Origin: Planctomycetota bacterium
GTDB lineage: Bacteria; Planctomycetota; MHYJ01; JACPRB01
Direction: 5' to 3'
NCBI GenBank assembly: GCA_035574235.1
Contig: DATLZA010000100.1
Location: 1-36,828 of the forward strand
DNA: 36,828 nt
Shown here: piece after piece, positions 7,174-15,264 of the stretch
How positions within the stretch are numbered: position 1 is the first letter of the stretch
How the letters are laid out: every line of letters begins with the position of its first letter
Made by a program: the position numbers and the translations under genes
The notes under the pieces: generated by a model
What the model was told of the DNA's origin: nothing
Databases searched by the model: none
What the model saw: only the letters and a program-made list of their open reading frames with translations

Positions 7174-7506
7174 TCATCGGGCCAGCCGGTCGATCTTGGC
7201 GGCCAGGATGAAGTCGTTCTCGTGAAGCCCGCCGATCTTGTGCGTCCAGATCTCGACGAGCACCTTGTTGTAGTGGACGTGAAAATCCGGGTGGTGGCCT
7301 TCCGCCTCTGCCAGCTCCGCCATGGCGTGGACGAACTTCATCGCCTTCCTGAAGTCCTTGAAGGAGAACTCGCGCCGGAGCCGGTCCGCGCGCTCGGAAA
7401 GCTCCCACCGGGGAACCTCCGCCGCCCGGAGCTTTTCGGCTTCCTCCCGCGGGAGGGGCGGCGTGCCCCCCTTGCACGGCCCGCATTTCCGATCCGCCAG
7501 AGCCAC
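7174..7506 (-). CDS. phhB: 4a-hydroxytetrahydrobiopterin dehydratase (pterin-4a-carbinolamine dehydratase)
   Basis: A 110-residue enzyme that dehydrates 4a-hydroxytetrahydrobiopterin during pterin recycling; some bacterial members act in molybdopterin metabolism instead. The signature is intact: EGHHPDF (His71-His72-Pro73), Tyr79, then HKIGGLHENDF with His89. The N-terminal KCGPCKGG pair of cysteines is common in members outside the animal group. I chose the GTG at 7506 because GGGAGGAG lies eight bases upstream and the family N-terminus begins there; the longer Arg-rich frame upstream overlaps the permease gene. It follows the MFS gene after 17 bases and is probably co-transcribed, although no functional link is obvious. 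No aromatic amino acid hydroxylase is present in the window. Confidence 0.88.
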   Translation of the reverse strand: MALADRKCGPCKGGTPPLPREEAEKLRAAEVPRWELSERADRLRREFSFKDFRKAMKFVHAMAELAEAEGHHPDFHVHYNKVLVEIWTHKIGGLHENDFILAAKIDRLAR

Positions 7507-7522
7507 GAAAGTCTCCTCCCGA

Positions 7523-8794
7523 TCAGGCTCCCGACGGCTGCGCCTCCGGAACGGACGCCCCCGCCTCCTGCGTCCGGGGCGGCCGGAAGAAGACGGCAAG
7601 CGCCACCGCCGCCCCCAGGGCGATCAGCGTGGGCATGATGAACATCGAACGCCAGTCGGTGACCCCGTTCTTCGTGAAGACCTCGTCGAAAAGCACCGGG
7701 CACAGGAAATTGGCCACCAGCTGCCCGATCCCCAGAATCATCACGTTGAAGAGGCCCTGGGCGCTGGAACGCGCATCCTTGGGGAAGAACGCATCCACGA
7801 AGATGTAGACCGTGGCGAAGAAGAACGCGTAGCAGATGCCGTGCAGGACCTGGACCCCGACGACGAGCGCCGGACTCGGCGCGAAGGCGTACACCGCGAA
7901 GCGCGCCGCGTGCCCCAGAATCCCGAGCGTCATCGTCGCCCGCCACCCCAGCTTCTTGAGCACCAGGCCGAGCACCGCCATGGTCAGAATCTCCGAGACC
8001 TGACTGATGCTCATGACGGGCATGATCCATTTGCCCTCCAGACCCACCACGGGGCTGGCCAGAAACCGGCCCGTCCAGCTGAAGTAGCACGTGTGCACGA
8101 ACGAATCCACGAACGTGATGATCCAGAGCACCAGTACGAAGGGATGCCGCAGAAGCTTCATGGCCTCCAGCCAGGCGAGCTTCCCGGCCCCCGCCTCCCC
8201 GGCCTTCCGCGGCGGCGTGTGGGGAAGCGACAGACTGAAGATCGCCAGGGCGAGCGACGCCGCCCCCGCCACGACGTACGTCCACCGCGTGGCGTCCACG
8301 ACCTGCTCCGGATTCAGACCCTGGAAGATGAAATAGATCGGCCAGGCGGCCAGGATCCATCCGATCGTGCCCCCCATGCGGACCAGACCGAACTCCTTCT
8401 GCGCGTCCTTGAGGCTGGCGAACGCGATGGAGTTCGTGATCGAAATCGTGGGCACGTAGAACAGGCAGTGGACCGTCATCAGGGCGAAGAACGGCCAGAA
8501 GCTCCGGGTGAACCCCAGCCCGAGCATCGCCAATCCGCCCACCAGGTGGCTGAAGGCCAGAAACCGCTCCCCGGCGAAGTTGCGGTCCGCGAACTGGTTG
8601 CTGAAGAACATGCCCACGATCGCGGCGACCGGGAACGCGTTCAGGATGAGCGACTGCTGGAGCGAGGAAAAGCCCAGGGCCGGAAGATAGCCGAAAATGA
8701 GGGGCAGCCACGCCCCCCAGATGAAAAACTCCAGCAGCATCATCACGAACAGCCGGGTCCGCAGAAGGGGCATCCCCCGCCGCGCGCCATCCAT
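7523..8794 (-). CDS. MFS permease of the nucleoside:H+ symporter (NupG-like) group
   Basis: A 423-residue inner-membrane transporter with about 12 hydrophobic helices. The opening RTRLFVMMLLEFFIWGAWLP is characteristic of the NupG/XapB-type branch (Nuc_H_symport), and the SLKDAQKEFGLVRMGGTIGW loop also fits. The substrate could be a nucleoside or a sugar; planctomycetes carry many paralogues with unknown substrates. The ATG at 8794 has a near-perfect AGGAGGT at 8807-8801, six bases away, so the 11-residue longer ORF start is rejected. The downstream pterin dehydratase gene follows closely, and a Gfo/Idh/MocA gene lies 58 bases upstream on the same strand, suggesting uptake and oxidation of one substrate. 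Confidence 0.85.
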   Translation of the reverse strand: MDGARRGMPLLRTRLFVMMLLEFFIWGAWLPLIFGYLPALGFSSLQQSLILNAFPVAAIVGMFFSNQFADRNFAGERFLAFSHLVGGLAMLGLGFTRSFWPFFALMTVHCLFYVPTISITNSIAFASLKDAQKEFGLVRMGGTIGWILAAWPIYFIFQGLNPEQVVDATRWTYVVAGAASLALAIFSLSLPHTPPRKAGEAGAGKLAWLEAMKLLRHPFVLVLWIITFVDSFVHTCYFSWTGRFLASPVVGLEGKWIMPVMSISQVSEILTMAVLGLVLKKLGWRATMTLGILGHAARFAVYAFAPSPALVVGVQVLHGICYAFFFATVYIFVDAFFPKDARSSAQGLFNVMILGIGQLVANFLCPVLFDEVFTKNGVTDWRSMFIMPTLIALGAAVALAVFFRPPRTQEAGASVPEAQPSGA

Positions 8795-8852
8795 CGCAGC
8801 ACCTCCTGGGCGAACGATCAGCGACATGCCGTCCCCTCCACCCGGCGTCCGG

Positions 8853-10094
8853 TCACTTCCTTCCCTTGAAGACGTCCTCCGCCGTGTACTCCTCGCGCGC
8901 CGGAGCCGGCACGTACTCGTCCAGCCCTTTCGGGGGCCACGACAGCCGCTCTCCCCGCTCCGCCGACATGTAGCAGGCCATCAGAAGCTTCGTCACCTCC
9001 AGGCCGTCCTCGAAGGTCTCCATAGGCTTCTGCCCCGTGCGGAAGCACTCCACCATGTGCCGGTTCTCGGCCGTGTAGCCGTACTCGCTTTCCTCCTCCG
9101 GCACGACCGGCATGAGCCCCTGCTCGGCCGCCTGCTTTTCGACCAGATCCTCCCCCTCCTTGCCGCGCACCTCGCGGGAGAAGAAGACCTGCAGATGGTT
9201 GTTGAGGGAACTGCCCTGCATGAAGTACTCGGGGCCCATGACCTCCATCGAAAGCCGCAACCCCGGCCCCATGAAGCTCCACGAGGTGGTCACTTCCGTC
9301 AGGACCGGCCGGCCTTCCTCGTCCTCCCAGGTCACGGTCGCCCGGGCGAAGTCCTCGCTGGGGCGGCGCGTGTAATCGACCCCCATGCGCTCCTTGAGCT
9401 TCCGGGCGTAGTCCGGACGGGCCCACTTGAGGGTCGCGATCTCGGCGCTGACGGTGCGGGGTTTGAGGCTGTCGCGCCCCTTGCGGGGATCCGTCAGGAG
9501 GAACCGCGCCGCCTCGATCGAGTGGCACATCATGTCGTTGAGCACGCCGCCGCCCTGCTCCTTCCCCTTCCAGAACCACGGCTCGTGCGGACCGCCGTGC
9601 TCCTCGGCCGCCCGCGCCAGATACGGCCGGCCCGCCGAAGGCACCCCGCGGCGCCAGAGAATCTCCTTGCCCCGGGCCACCATGGGGGCGTACACCTGGT
9701 TCTCGAGGTATCCCGTGTTGAATCCCTTGACCAGCTCCACCACCTTGCGCGCCTCTTTCACGTTGCGCGCCAGCGGCTTCTCGCAGGCGATCCCGAGGAG
9801 CTTCCCCTTGCCGGCGTCCACGATCTCCTGGATCACCTCCACGCGGGAAAAGTTCGGGCTGCACACCCAGATCGCGTCGATCCCGGGCGCCTTGACCATC
9901 TCGGAAATCGAGGTGTACGCCCTGGCCTCCCCCACCCCGAGGTCGCGCGCCAGCTTGGCGGCCTTCTCGGCCTTGGCCCGCGTCCGACTGCACACCCCCA
10001 GAATGTCCGCATGCCGGACGCCCACGAACGACTTGATGTGAAAAGTCCCCACGAACCCGGCGCCGACGACGCCCACCCCGAGCCGCTTCGCCAT
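8853..10094 (-). CDS. Gfo/Idh/MocA family oxidoreductase (second copy)
   Basis: A 413-residue cytosolic NAD(P)-dependent dehydrogenase. GVVGAGFVG (residues 8-16) is the dinucleotide-binding loop and Glu105-Lys106-Pro107 the conserved EKP. The C-terminal domain carries the WFWKGKEQGGGVLNDMMCHSIE segment, with the GG..D.. .H substrate-site pattern of the family. It is only distantly like the copy at 3404 and is about 30 residues longer. AGGGGAG just before the ATG gives a good start. It lies upstream of the MFS permease on the same strand, so a transporter/dehydrogenase pair is likely. Substrate unknown. Confidence 0.87.
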   Translation of the reverse strand: MAKRLGVGVVGAGFVGTFHIKSFVGVRHADILGVCSRTRAKAEKAAKLARDLGVGEARAYTSISEMVKAPGIDAIWVCSPNFSRVEVIQEIVDAGKGKLLGIACEKPLARNVKEARKVVELVKGFNTGYLENQVYAPMVARGKEILWRRGVPSAGRPYLARAAEEHGGPHEPWFWKGKEQGGGVLNDMMCHSIEAARFLLTDPRKGRDSLKPRTVSAEIATLKWARPDYARKLKERMGVDYTRRPSEDFARATVTWEDEEGRPVLTEVTTSWSFMGPGLRLSMEVMGPEYFMQGSSLNNHLQVFFSREVRGKEGEDLVEKQAAEQGLMPVVPEEESEYGYTAENRHMVECFRTGQKPMETFEDGLEVTKLLMACYMSAERGERLSWPPKGLDEYVPAPAREEYTAEDVFKGRK

Positions 10095-10213
10095 AAGTCT
10101 CCCCTTTCGTTTCCCGCGAGAGCCGGTACCTTACCATCCCCGCCCGGCAAATCAAAGCTTTGAAGCCGCCCCGCCGGGACCGAAACGGGATACCCCGCGC
10201 GCCCTCCTTCGGG

Positions 10214-10219
10214 TACACT
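10214..10219 (+). promoter_or_regulatory. -10 box of the EamA transporter gene
   Basis: TACACT (10214-10219) ends eight bases before the ATG at 10228, with only a C-rich stretch between. No Shine-Dalgarno sequence is present, so a leaderless mRNA is predicted. The -35 is not recognisable. Confidence 0.45.
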
Positions 10220-10227
10220 CCCCCGCC

Positions 10228-11139
10228 ATGGCGCCCTACCTCTGGATGCTCCTGGCGGCGGCGAGCTTCGCCACCATGAACGCCCTGGGCCGCGCCGCCT
10301 CCGAACGCGGCGCGGACTGGCGGCTGGTGGCCCTGGCCCGCGTGGGGCTCATGCTCCTTTTCGCCTTCGTCATCGCGCGGGCCGGACGCGTCCGCCTCGC
10401 CTTCCTGCGGCCGCCCGCCCTCTGGATGCGCAGCCTCGCCGGCAGCGCGGCGCTTCTTTCCACCTTCTACTCCGTCACCCACCTGCCCCTTTCGGATGCG
10501 GTCACTCTGATGAACACCGTCCCCGTCTGGGTCACCCTCCTCTCCTGGCCTCTCCTCGGCGAGCGCCCCGGACTCAAGGAAGCCGCCGCCGTGGGCGTCA
10601 GCATGCTCGGCGTCGTCCTGATCGCCCAGCCCCACTTCCGCGAAGGGAACCTCGCCATCCTCGTGGCTCTGGCCAACGCGGCCTTCACGGCCGTGGCCGT
10701 CCTGGGACTGCATCGCCTGGGGGGGATCGACCCTCGCGCGGTCGTCGTCCACTTCTCCGCCGTGGCCACGGCGGTGGGCGGCGCGGTCCTGTCCCTTTCG
10801 GGCCTGGAACCGCATCTGCCGGCGCTCCGAAACGCCCAGGCGATGGCGCTCCTCGTGGGCGTGGCCCTCGTGGGAACCGTGGGACAGATCGGGCTCACCC
10901 GCGCCTTCGCGCTCGGAGTGCCCGCGCGCGTCTCCGTGGTGGGCCTCACCCAGCTCCTCTTCGCGGTCGGCTACGACGTCTTCCTCTGGCACCGCACGGT
11001 GAACGCCTGGGCCGCGGCCGGCATGATCCTTGTGGCCGCCCCCACCGCGTGGCTCCTCCTGCGCCGCGCGCTCCGCCGGAATCGCGCCGGCGGGAATGAA
11101 GAAATCGTCAAACGCGACGAACTTTCCGCCGTCCCATAG
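10228..11139 (+). CDS. EamA/DMT family transporter
   Basis: A 303-residue inner-membrane protein with ten predicted helices in two five-helix EamA repeats, normal for the drug/metabolite transporter superfamily. The YSVTHLPLSDAVTLMNTVPVWVTLLSWPLLGERP stretch at the end of the first repeat is the diagnostic EamA region, with the typical basic-plus-Glu GERP loop. Likely an exporter of an amino acid, metabolite or drug; the substrate cannot be inferred. It is a single-gene unit: the upstream neighbour is divergent, and the downstream protease gene has its own strong ribosome binding site after 53 bases. It appears to be translated from a leaderless transcript. Confidence 0.85.
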   Translation: MAPYLWMLLAAASFATMNALGRAASERGADWRLVALARVGLMLLFAFVIARAGRVRLAFLRPPALWMRSLAGSAALLSTFYSVTHLPLSDAVTLMNTVPVWVTLLSWPLLGERPGLKEAAAVGVSMLGVVLIAQPHFREGNLAILVALANAAFTAVAVLGLHRLGGIDPRAVVVHFSAVATAVGGAVLSLSGLEPHLPALRNAQAMALLVGVALVGTVGQIGLTRAFALGVPARVSVVGLTQLLFAVGYDVFLWHRTVNAWAAAGMILVAAPTAWLLLRRALRRNRAGGNEEIVKRDELSAVP

Positions 11140-11192
11140 TAGAGGCGGGATCTGCGGGCTTTCGTCAACCTGAAATCGACGGGAGGGTTCCC

Positions 11193-13916
11193 ATGCGCAT
11201 CCTCGTCCTGGCGAGCCTTCTGGCGGCCCTTCAGGAACCTCCCAAGCCGCCGCCCGCTCCGCCGACCCCCGCCGCCCCGGCCGCCCCCCAGCCGCCGCCC
11301 CCCAAACCGCCCGAGTTCCCCCGCTTCGAGGACGTCGTCCGGGATCTCGAAGTCAAGAAAGGCTATTACACCCTCTACCAGAAAGACAACCGCCTCCTGG
11401 CCGAAATCCCCGCCGAGCGGCTCAATAAGCCCTTCCTCCTGGCCACGAGCTTCGCCCGCGGCGACATGAGCGGCTGGATGTGGGAGGAATACCTGGTCCA
11501 GTGGATCCGGGTGGACCGGAGGCTTCTGCTGATCGAGCCTGAAGTCCGCCACCGCGCCCGCCCGGACGACCCCCTGGCCTCCTCCGTCCGGCGCAACTAC
11601 ACCGAATCGATCATCGCCTTCGCCGACATCGTCACGGTCACCCCGTCCGGAGCTCCCGTCATCGACCTTTTCATGCTCCTGACCCAGCGTTCCCCTCAGT
11701 TCCTTGGACCCGCCTTCACACGCTTGTTTCTCCCGCGCGGCATCGATCCCATGACCGCCAAGCTTCACCAGCTCAAGGTCTTCCCGAGCAATCTGGAAAT
11801 CGAGGTGGACCTTCCTCCGATGGGACGCGGGCCGATCACCACCGTGCACTACAGCCTCTCGGAGCTTAAGGAAACCGGATACCGCCCGCGGCTGGCCGAC
11901 GACCGCGTAGGTTATTTCCTCACCTCCGTGAAGGATTACTCCAAGAGCCCCAAGGACGACACCCGTTTCGTCCGCTACATCAACCGCTGGCACATCCAGA
12001 AGGCCGATCCGCGCCTGAAACTCTCGCCGCCCAAGGAGCCGATCGTCTTTTACATCGAAAAGACCGTCCCCGTGCAGTACCGCCGGGCCGTCCGCGAAGG
12101 CATTCTCGAATGGAACAAGGCCTTCGAGAAAATCGGCATCAGCGAGGCCATCGTCGTGCGCCAGCAGACCGACACGAACGAGTTCGCCGCGCTCGACCCC
12201 GAGGATGTCCGGTACAACTTCTTCCGCTGGATCACCAGCGACCGCGCCTTCGCCATGGGCCCCTCGCGCGTGGACCCGCGCACCGGCCAGATCCTCGACG
12301 CCGACATCATCTTCGACGACGCCATGATCCGCGCCTACCTCCAGGACCACCGGCTCCTCATCGGGGAAGCCGCCCGGGCGAGACTTTCGCCGCGCCTGCG
12401 GGAGTTCCTGGACGCGCGTCCGGAAATCGATCCGCTCCTGGCCGAGCTGCCCGGGGACCGGGAATCCCGCGAATCGATCCTGGCCGCGCTGCGCGAACGG
12501 GAAGCGATGGGGATGCTCGACGGCAACGGCCGCAAGGCCTGCTCTCTCGGCCGCGGCCTCCTGCAGCAGATGCATCTGGCCCAGCTGGCCGGTCTGGCCC
12601 TCTCGGGAGAGGACGCCCTGGACAAGTGGCCCGAGGAGTTTGTGGATCAGGTGGTCAAGGAAATCGTCATGCACGAAGTCGGCCACACGCTGGGCCTGCG
12701 CCACAACTTCAAGGCCTCCAGCTGGCGCTCCCTCGACGAGCTGGCGGGCGACGCCCCGCCGGAGGACACCAGCGGCTCGGTCATGGACTACAACCCCCTC
12801 TGGATCCCCGCCGACCCCAAGAAGCCCGCCCGGTACGTCCCCTGCACGATCGGCCCCTACGACTACTGGGCGATCGAGTACGGTTACAAGCCGCTGGCGG
12901 CCCCCTCGCCCGAACAGGAAAAGCCCGAGCTCGACAAAATCGCCCGCCGCGGAGCCGAGAAGGGACTCGCCTACGGCACCGACGAAGACCTCTGGTCGAG
13001 CGACCCGTTGATCGAACTCTTCGATTTCGGCAGCGATCCGCTGGCCTACAGCGTCGAACGGATGCGTCTGGTTCAGCAGATCCAGGAGAAACTTCTCGAC
13101 CGCGCCGTGCGCCCCGGCGACTCCTACGCCAAAGCCCGGCGCGCCTTTATGGTGCTGCTTCTCGAGCGCCTGGAGGCGGCCGGTCGCGCCGCCCGCCACG
13201 TGGGCGGCCACTCGATCGCGCGCGACCACCGCGGAGATCCCGGCGAGCGGCCTCCCGTGACGCCCCTGACCGGCGACAAGCAGCGCGAGGCGCTGGCGTT
13301 CCTGCGCGACCACGTCTTCTCCGACGCCGCCTATCGGTTCTCCCCCGACCTCCTCAACCGCCTGGGGGCGAACCGCTGGCGGGACTGGGGCCAGGAATTC
13401 GATTTCGACGTGGAGTTCCCCATCCACGACTACGTCCTCCTGCTCCAGCGCTGGGCGATCCTCGGAGTGCTCAACCCCGAAACCCTCCAGCGGGTGATGG
13501 ACGCGGAGCTGCGCACGCCCCGCGACCGCGACGCCCTGACGCTTCCGGAGGTCTTCGCCTCTCTCACCCAGGCGGTCTTCACCGAGATTCTCCAGCCGCC
13601 CCCGGGAGAGGCGCGCTACTCGGAGCGGCAGCCCTTCCTCTCGAGCTTCCGCCGCAACCTCCAGCGGGAATACGTGGCGCATCTCATCCACATGTCCCTG
13701 GAAGCGGAATCGCGCGGCTGGGGATACCCGCGGCAGGCGCGCACGCTCGCCTGGCACGAGCTCAAGCAGATCCACGACCGAATCGACCGCGTGCTTCGGG
13801 TCGATCCGCCCCCGGCGTTCGACCGCTACAGCCTCTCCCACCTCGAAGAGGCCCGTCAGAGAATCCGGAGGGCGCTCGAGGCCGCCTTCTCGATCGGCGG
13901 CGGGAGCTTCCGATAG
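11193..13916 (+). CDS. Secreted zinc metalloprotease (DUF5117/DUF4953-type metzincin)
   Basis: A 907-residue protein with a short signal peptide (MRILVLASLLAALQ) and a Pro/Ala-rich spacer to about residue 40. A large N-terminal DUF5117-like region containing FLLATSFARGDMSGW follows, then a metzincin catalytic site. The zinc site HEVGHTLGLRH (His494, His498, His504; Glu495 catalytic) and the Met-turn SVMDYNP about 30 residues on are intact. The C-terminal part corresponds to the long helical region of the family. GGGAGGG five bases before the ATG fixes the start. These proteins are widespread in Bacteroidota and planctomycetes but their targets are poorly known; cell-surface or periplasmic proteolysis is the likely role. 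It is convergent with the EAL regulator and has no partner gene. Confidence 0.9.
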   Translation: MRILVLASLLAALQEPPKPPPAPPTPAAPAAPQPPPPKPPEFPRFEDVVRDLEVKKGYYTLYQKDNRLLAEIPAERLNKPFLLATSFARGDMSGWMWEEYLVQWIRVDRRLLLIEPEVRHRARPDDPLASSVRRNYTESIIAFADIVTVTPSGAPVIDLFMLLTQRSPQFLGPAFTRLFLPRGIDPMTAKLHQLKVFPSNLEIEVDLPPMGRGPITTVHYSLSELKETGYRPRLADDRVGYFLTSVKDYSKSPKDDTRFVRYINRWHIQKADPRLKLSPPKEPIVFYIEKTVPVQYRRAVREGILEWNKAFEKIGISEAIVVRQQTDTNEFAALDPEDVRYNFFRWITSDRAFAMGPSRVDPRTGQILDADIIFDDAMIRAYLQDHRLLIGEAARARLSPRLREFLDARPEIDPLLAELPGDRESRESILAALREREAMGMLDGNGRKACSLGRGLLQQMHLAQLAGLALSGEDALDKWPEEFVDQVVKEIVMHEVGHTLGLRHNFKASSWRSLDELAGDAPPEDTSGSVMDYNPLWIPADPKKPARYVPCTIGPYDYWAIEYGYKPLAAPSPEQEKPELDKIARRGAEKGLAYGTDEDLWSSDPLIELFDFGSDPLAYSVERMRLVQQIQEKLLDRAVRPGDSYAKARRAFMVLLLERLEAAGRAARHVGGHSIARDHRGDPGERPPVTPLTGDKQREALAFLRDHVFSDAAYRFSPDLLNRLGANRWRDWGQEFDFDVEFPIHDYVLLLQRWAILGVLNPETLQRVMDAELRTPRDRDALTLPEVFASLTQAVFTEILQPPPGEARYSERQPFLSSFRRNLQREYVAHLIHMSLEAESRGWGYPRQARTLAWHELKQIHDRIDRVLRVDPPPAFDRYSLSHLEEARQRIRRALEAAFSIGGGSFR

Positions 13917-13936
13917 GCGCCCGCCACCCGAAGGGA

Positions 13937-15130
13937 TCAGCAGCTCAGAGGGCTGGACGCCCGGCGGCTCAGCGCCCCCGCCCGGCGTAACCCTTCCGCC
14001 CGGAGGGGGCGCGAGAAGTGGTAGCCCTGTCCGTACTTCACCCCGAGCCGGCGGACCGCCTCCAGTTCCTCCCGGGTTTCCAGGCATTCCATGATCGCCG
14101 GGATCCGAAGCTTCTGAAGCATCCGCGCCGTCGAGCGGACGACCTCCTGCTTGGCCGCGTCGCGTTCGATCCCCCGGCAGAAGTAGCCGGCCAGTTTCAC
14201 ATAATCGGGCTTGAACTCGAGGAGGAAATGCTGATTCGAATGCCCCAGCCCGTAATCGTCCATGGCCACTTGAAAGCCCCGCCGGCGCGCCTCGGCCAGA
14301 GCCTCCGCGAAGGCGGGCGCGTTCAGGATCGTCCCCTGTTCCGTCAGCTCCAGAACGATCCCCTCCGGCGCGAACCCCGATCGCTCAACCAGGCGGACGA
14401 CTTCGTCGGCGAAACGCGGATGCGCCAGGGATCGCGGCTGAACGTTCAGGAAGAGACGGTACCGGCCGCCCAGAAGCCTCGCTTCCGCCAAGGCCGCGCG
14501 GATGCACAGGAGGTCGGTCTCGTAAAGCCGCTCCTTGCGCAGCGCGTAATCGAAGAGGATCTCCGGGTTCCGCAACACCGACTCCTCCGGACCGCGCGCC
14601 AGGGCCTCGAACCCGAGAACCGGAAAAGGAGGAGTTCCCCGGGAAAGGTCCACGATCGGCTGAAGCACCGCGTGAACGTCCCCGGCGGCCAGAAAATCAT
14701 CCAGCGGCTCAAGCGCCTCCACCACCCCGGCCGAGGACGCCCCGGCGCCCGGAGCGCCCTCCAGAATCCTCAACGCCAGCCGTTTCGGATCGACGGGCTT
14801 GTCGAACACCTCCGCTCCCAGCGAAGCCAGCAGCCGGCGCACCCCCGGCGTGACGTGACCGCTCAGAACGAAAAGTCTCGTCCGGGGAAAGCAGGCCGCC
14901 ACGTGCCGCACGAGACGCGTTCCGTCCAGCCCCCCCAGCTCGGACAGGCAGAGATCGGTCACCACGACGTCCGGCCGGACATGCTCGACCACCGCCTCGG
15001 CCGCCTCCAGCTCCCGGCAGGTCACGACATCGAGACCGTAGCCCTTCAGATGCTCGGAGAGCAGAAGAAGCGTCGTCGGATCGTCATCCAGAAGCAGAAC
15101 CCGGCGGTGCGATGGATCATGGTCTTTCAC
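13937..15130 (-). CDS. Response regulator with EAL (c-di-GMP phosphodiesterase) output
   Basis: A 397-residue cytosolic two-domain protein. REC domain (about 10-125): acidic pocket Asp15-17, phospho-acceptor Asp59, Ser90 and Lys111 are all in place. EAL domain (about 150-385): EAL at 175-177, Asn229 in LNVQP, Glu261 in ELTE, Asp291-Asp292 in DDYGLGHSN, Lys312, Glu348 in ECLET and QGYHFSRP at 368. All metal and catalytic positions look conserved, so it should hydrolyse c-di-GMP when phosphorylated. The DDFG loop reads DDYGLG. The GTG at 15130 with AAGGAGGG (15143-15136) is the start; the much longer open frame upstream is a shadow of the kinase gene. No cognate histidine kinase is nearby. A strong dyad separates it from the kinase gene. 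Confidence 0.9.
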   Translation of the reverse strand: MKDHDPSHRRVLLLDDDPTTLLLLSEHLKGYGLDVVTCRELEAAEAVVEHVRPDVVVTDLCLSELGGLDGTRLVRHVAACFPRTRLFVLSGHVTPGVRRLLASLGAEVFDKPVDPKRLALRILEGAPGAGASSAGVVEALEPLDDFLAAGDVHAVLQPIVDLSRGTPPFPVLGFEALARGPEESVLRNPEILFDYALRKERLYETDLLCIRAALAEARLLGGRYRLFLNVQPRSLAHPRFADEVVRLVERSGFAPEGIVLELTEQGTILNAPAFAEALAEARRRGFQVAMDDYGLGHSNQHFLLEFKPDYVKLAGYFCRGIERDAAKQEVVRSTARMLQKLRIPAIMECLETREELEAVRRLGVKYGQGYHFSRPLRAEGLRRAGALSRRASSPLSC

Positions 15131-15220
15131 GATTTCCCTCCTTATGACTCCCGGAGGACTCGACGAACGCCGGTCGAATCTCCCGCTCGCACCGTCTTCT
15201 GGAGCATACCGCATGCCAAA

Positions 15221-15262
15221 CGACAGGACGGTTTCCCGCGGGGGAAACCTACAGAACTGTCG
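15221..15262. repeat. Nested inverted repeat between the FGGY kinase and REC-EAL genes
   Basis: The inner hairpin GGTTTCCC (15230-15237), loop GCGG, GGGAAACC (15242-15249) is enclosed by outer arms CGACAG (15221-15226) and CTGTCG (15257-15262). It starts three bases after the kinase stop codon in the minus-strand direction. There is no U-run, so it is not a standard intrinsic terminator. It may be an operator, an mRNA-stabilising structure or a Rho-associated end. Confidence 0.5.
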
Positions 15263-15264
15263 GT

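Noticed and set aside
10971-14087. 1,038-codon open frame antisense to the metalloprotease
   Set aside because: No motifs, composition of an antisense shadow, and the plus strand carries an intact metzincin with its own ribosome binding site.
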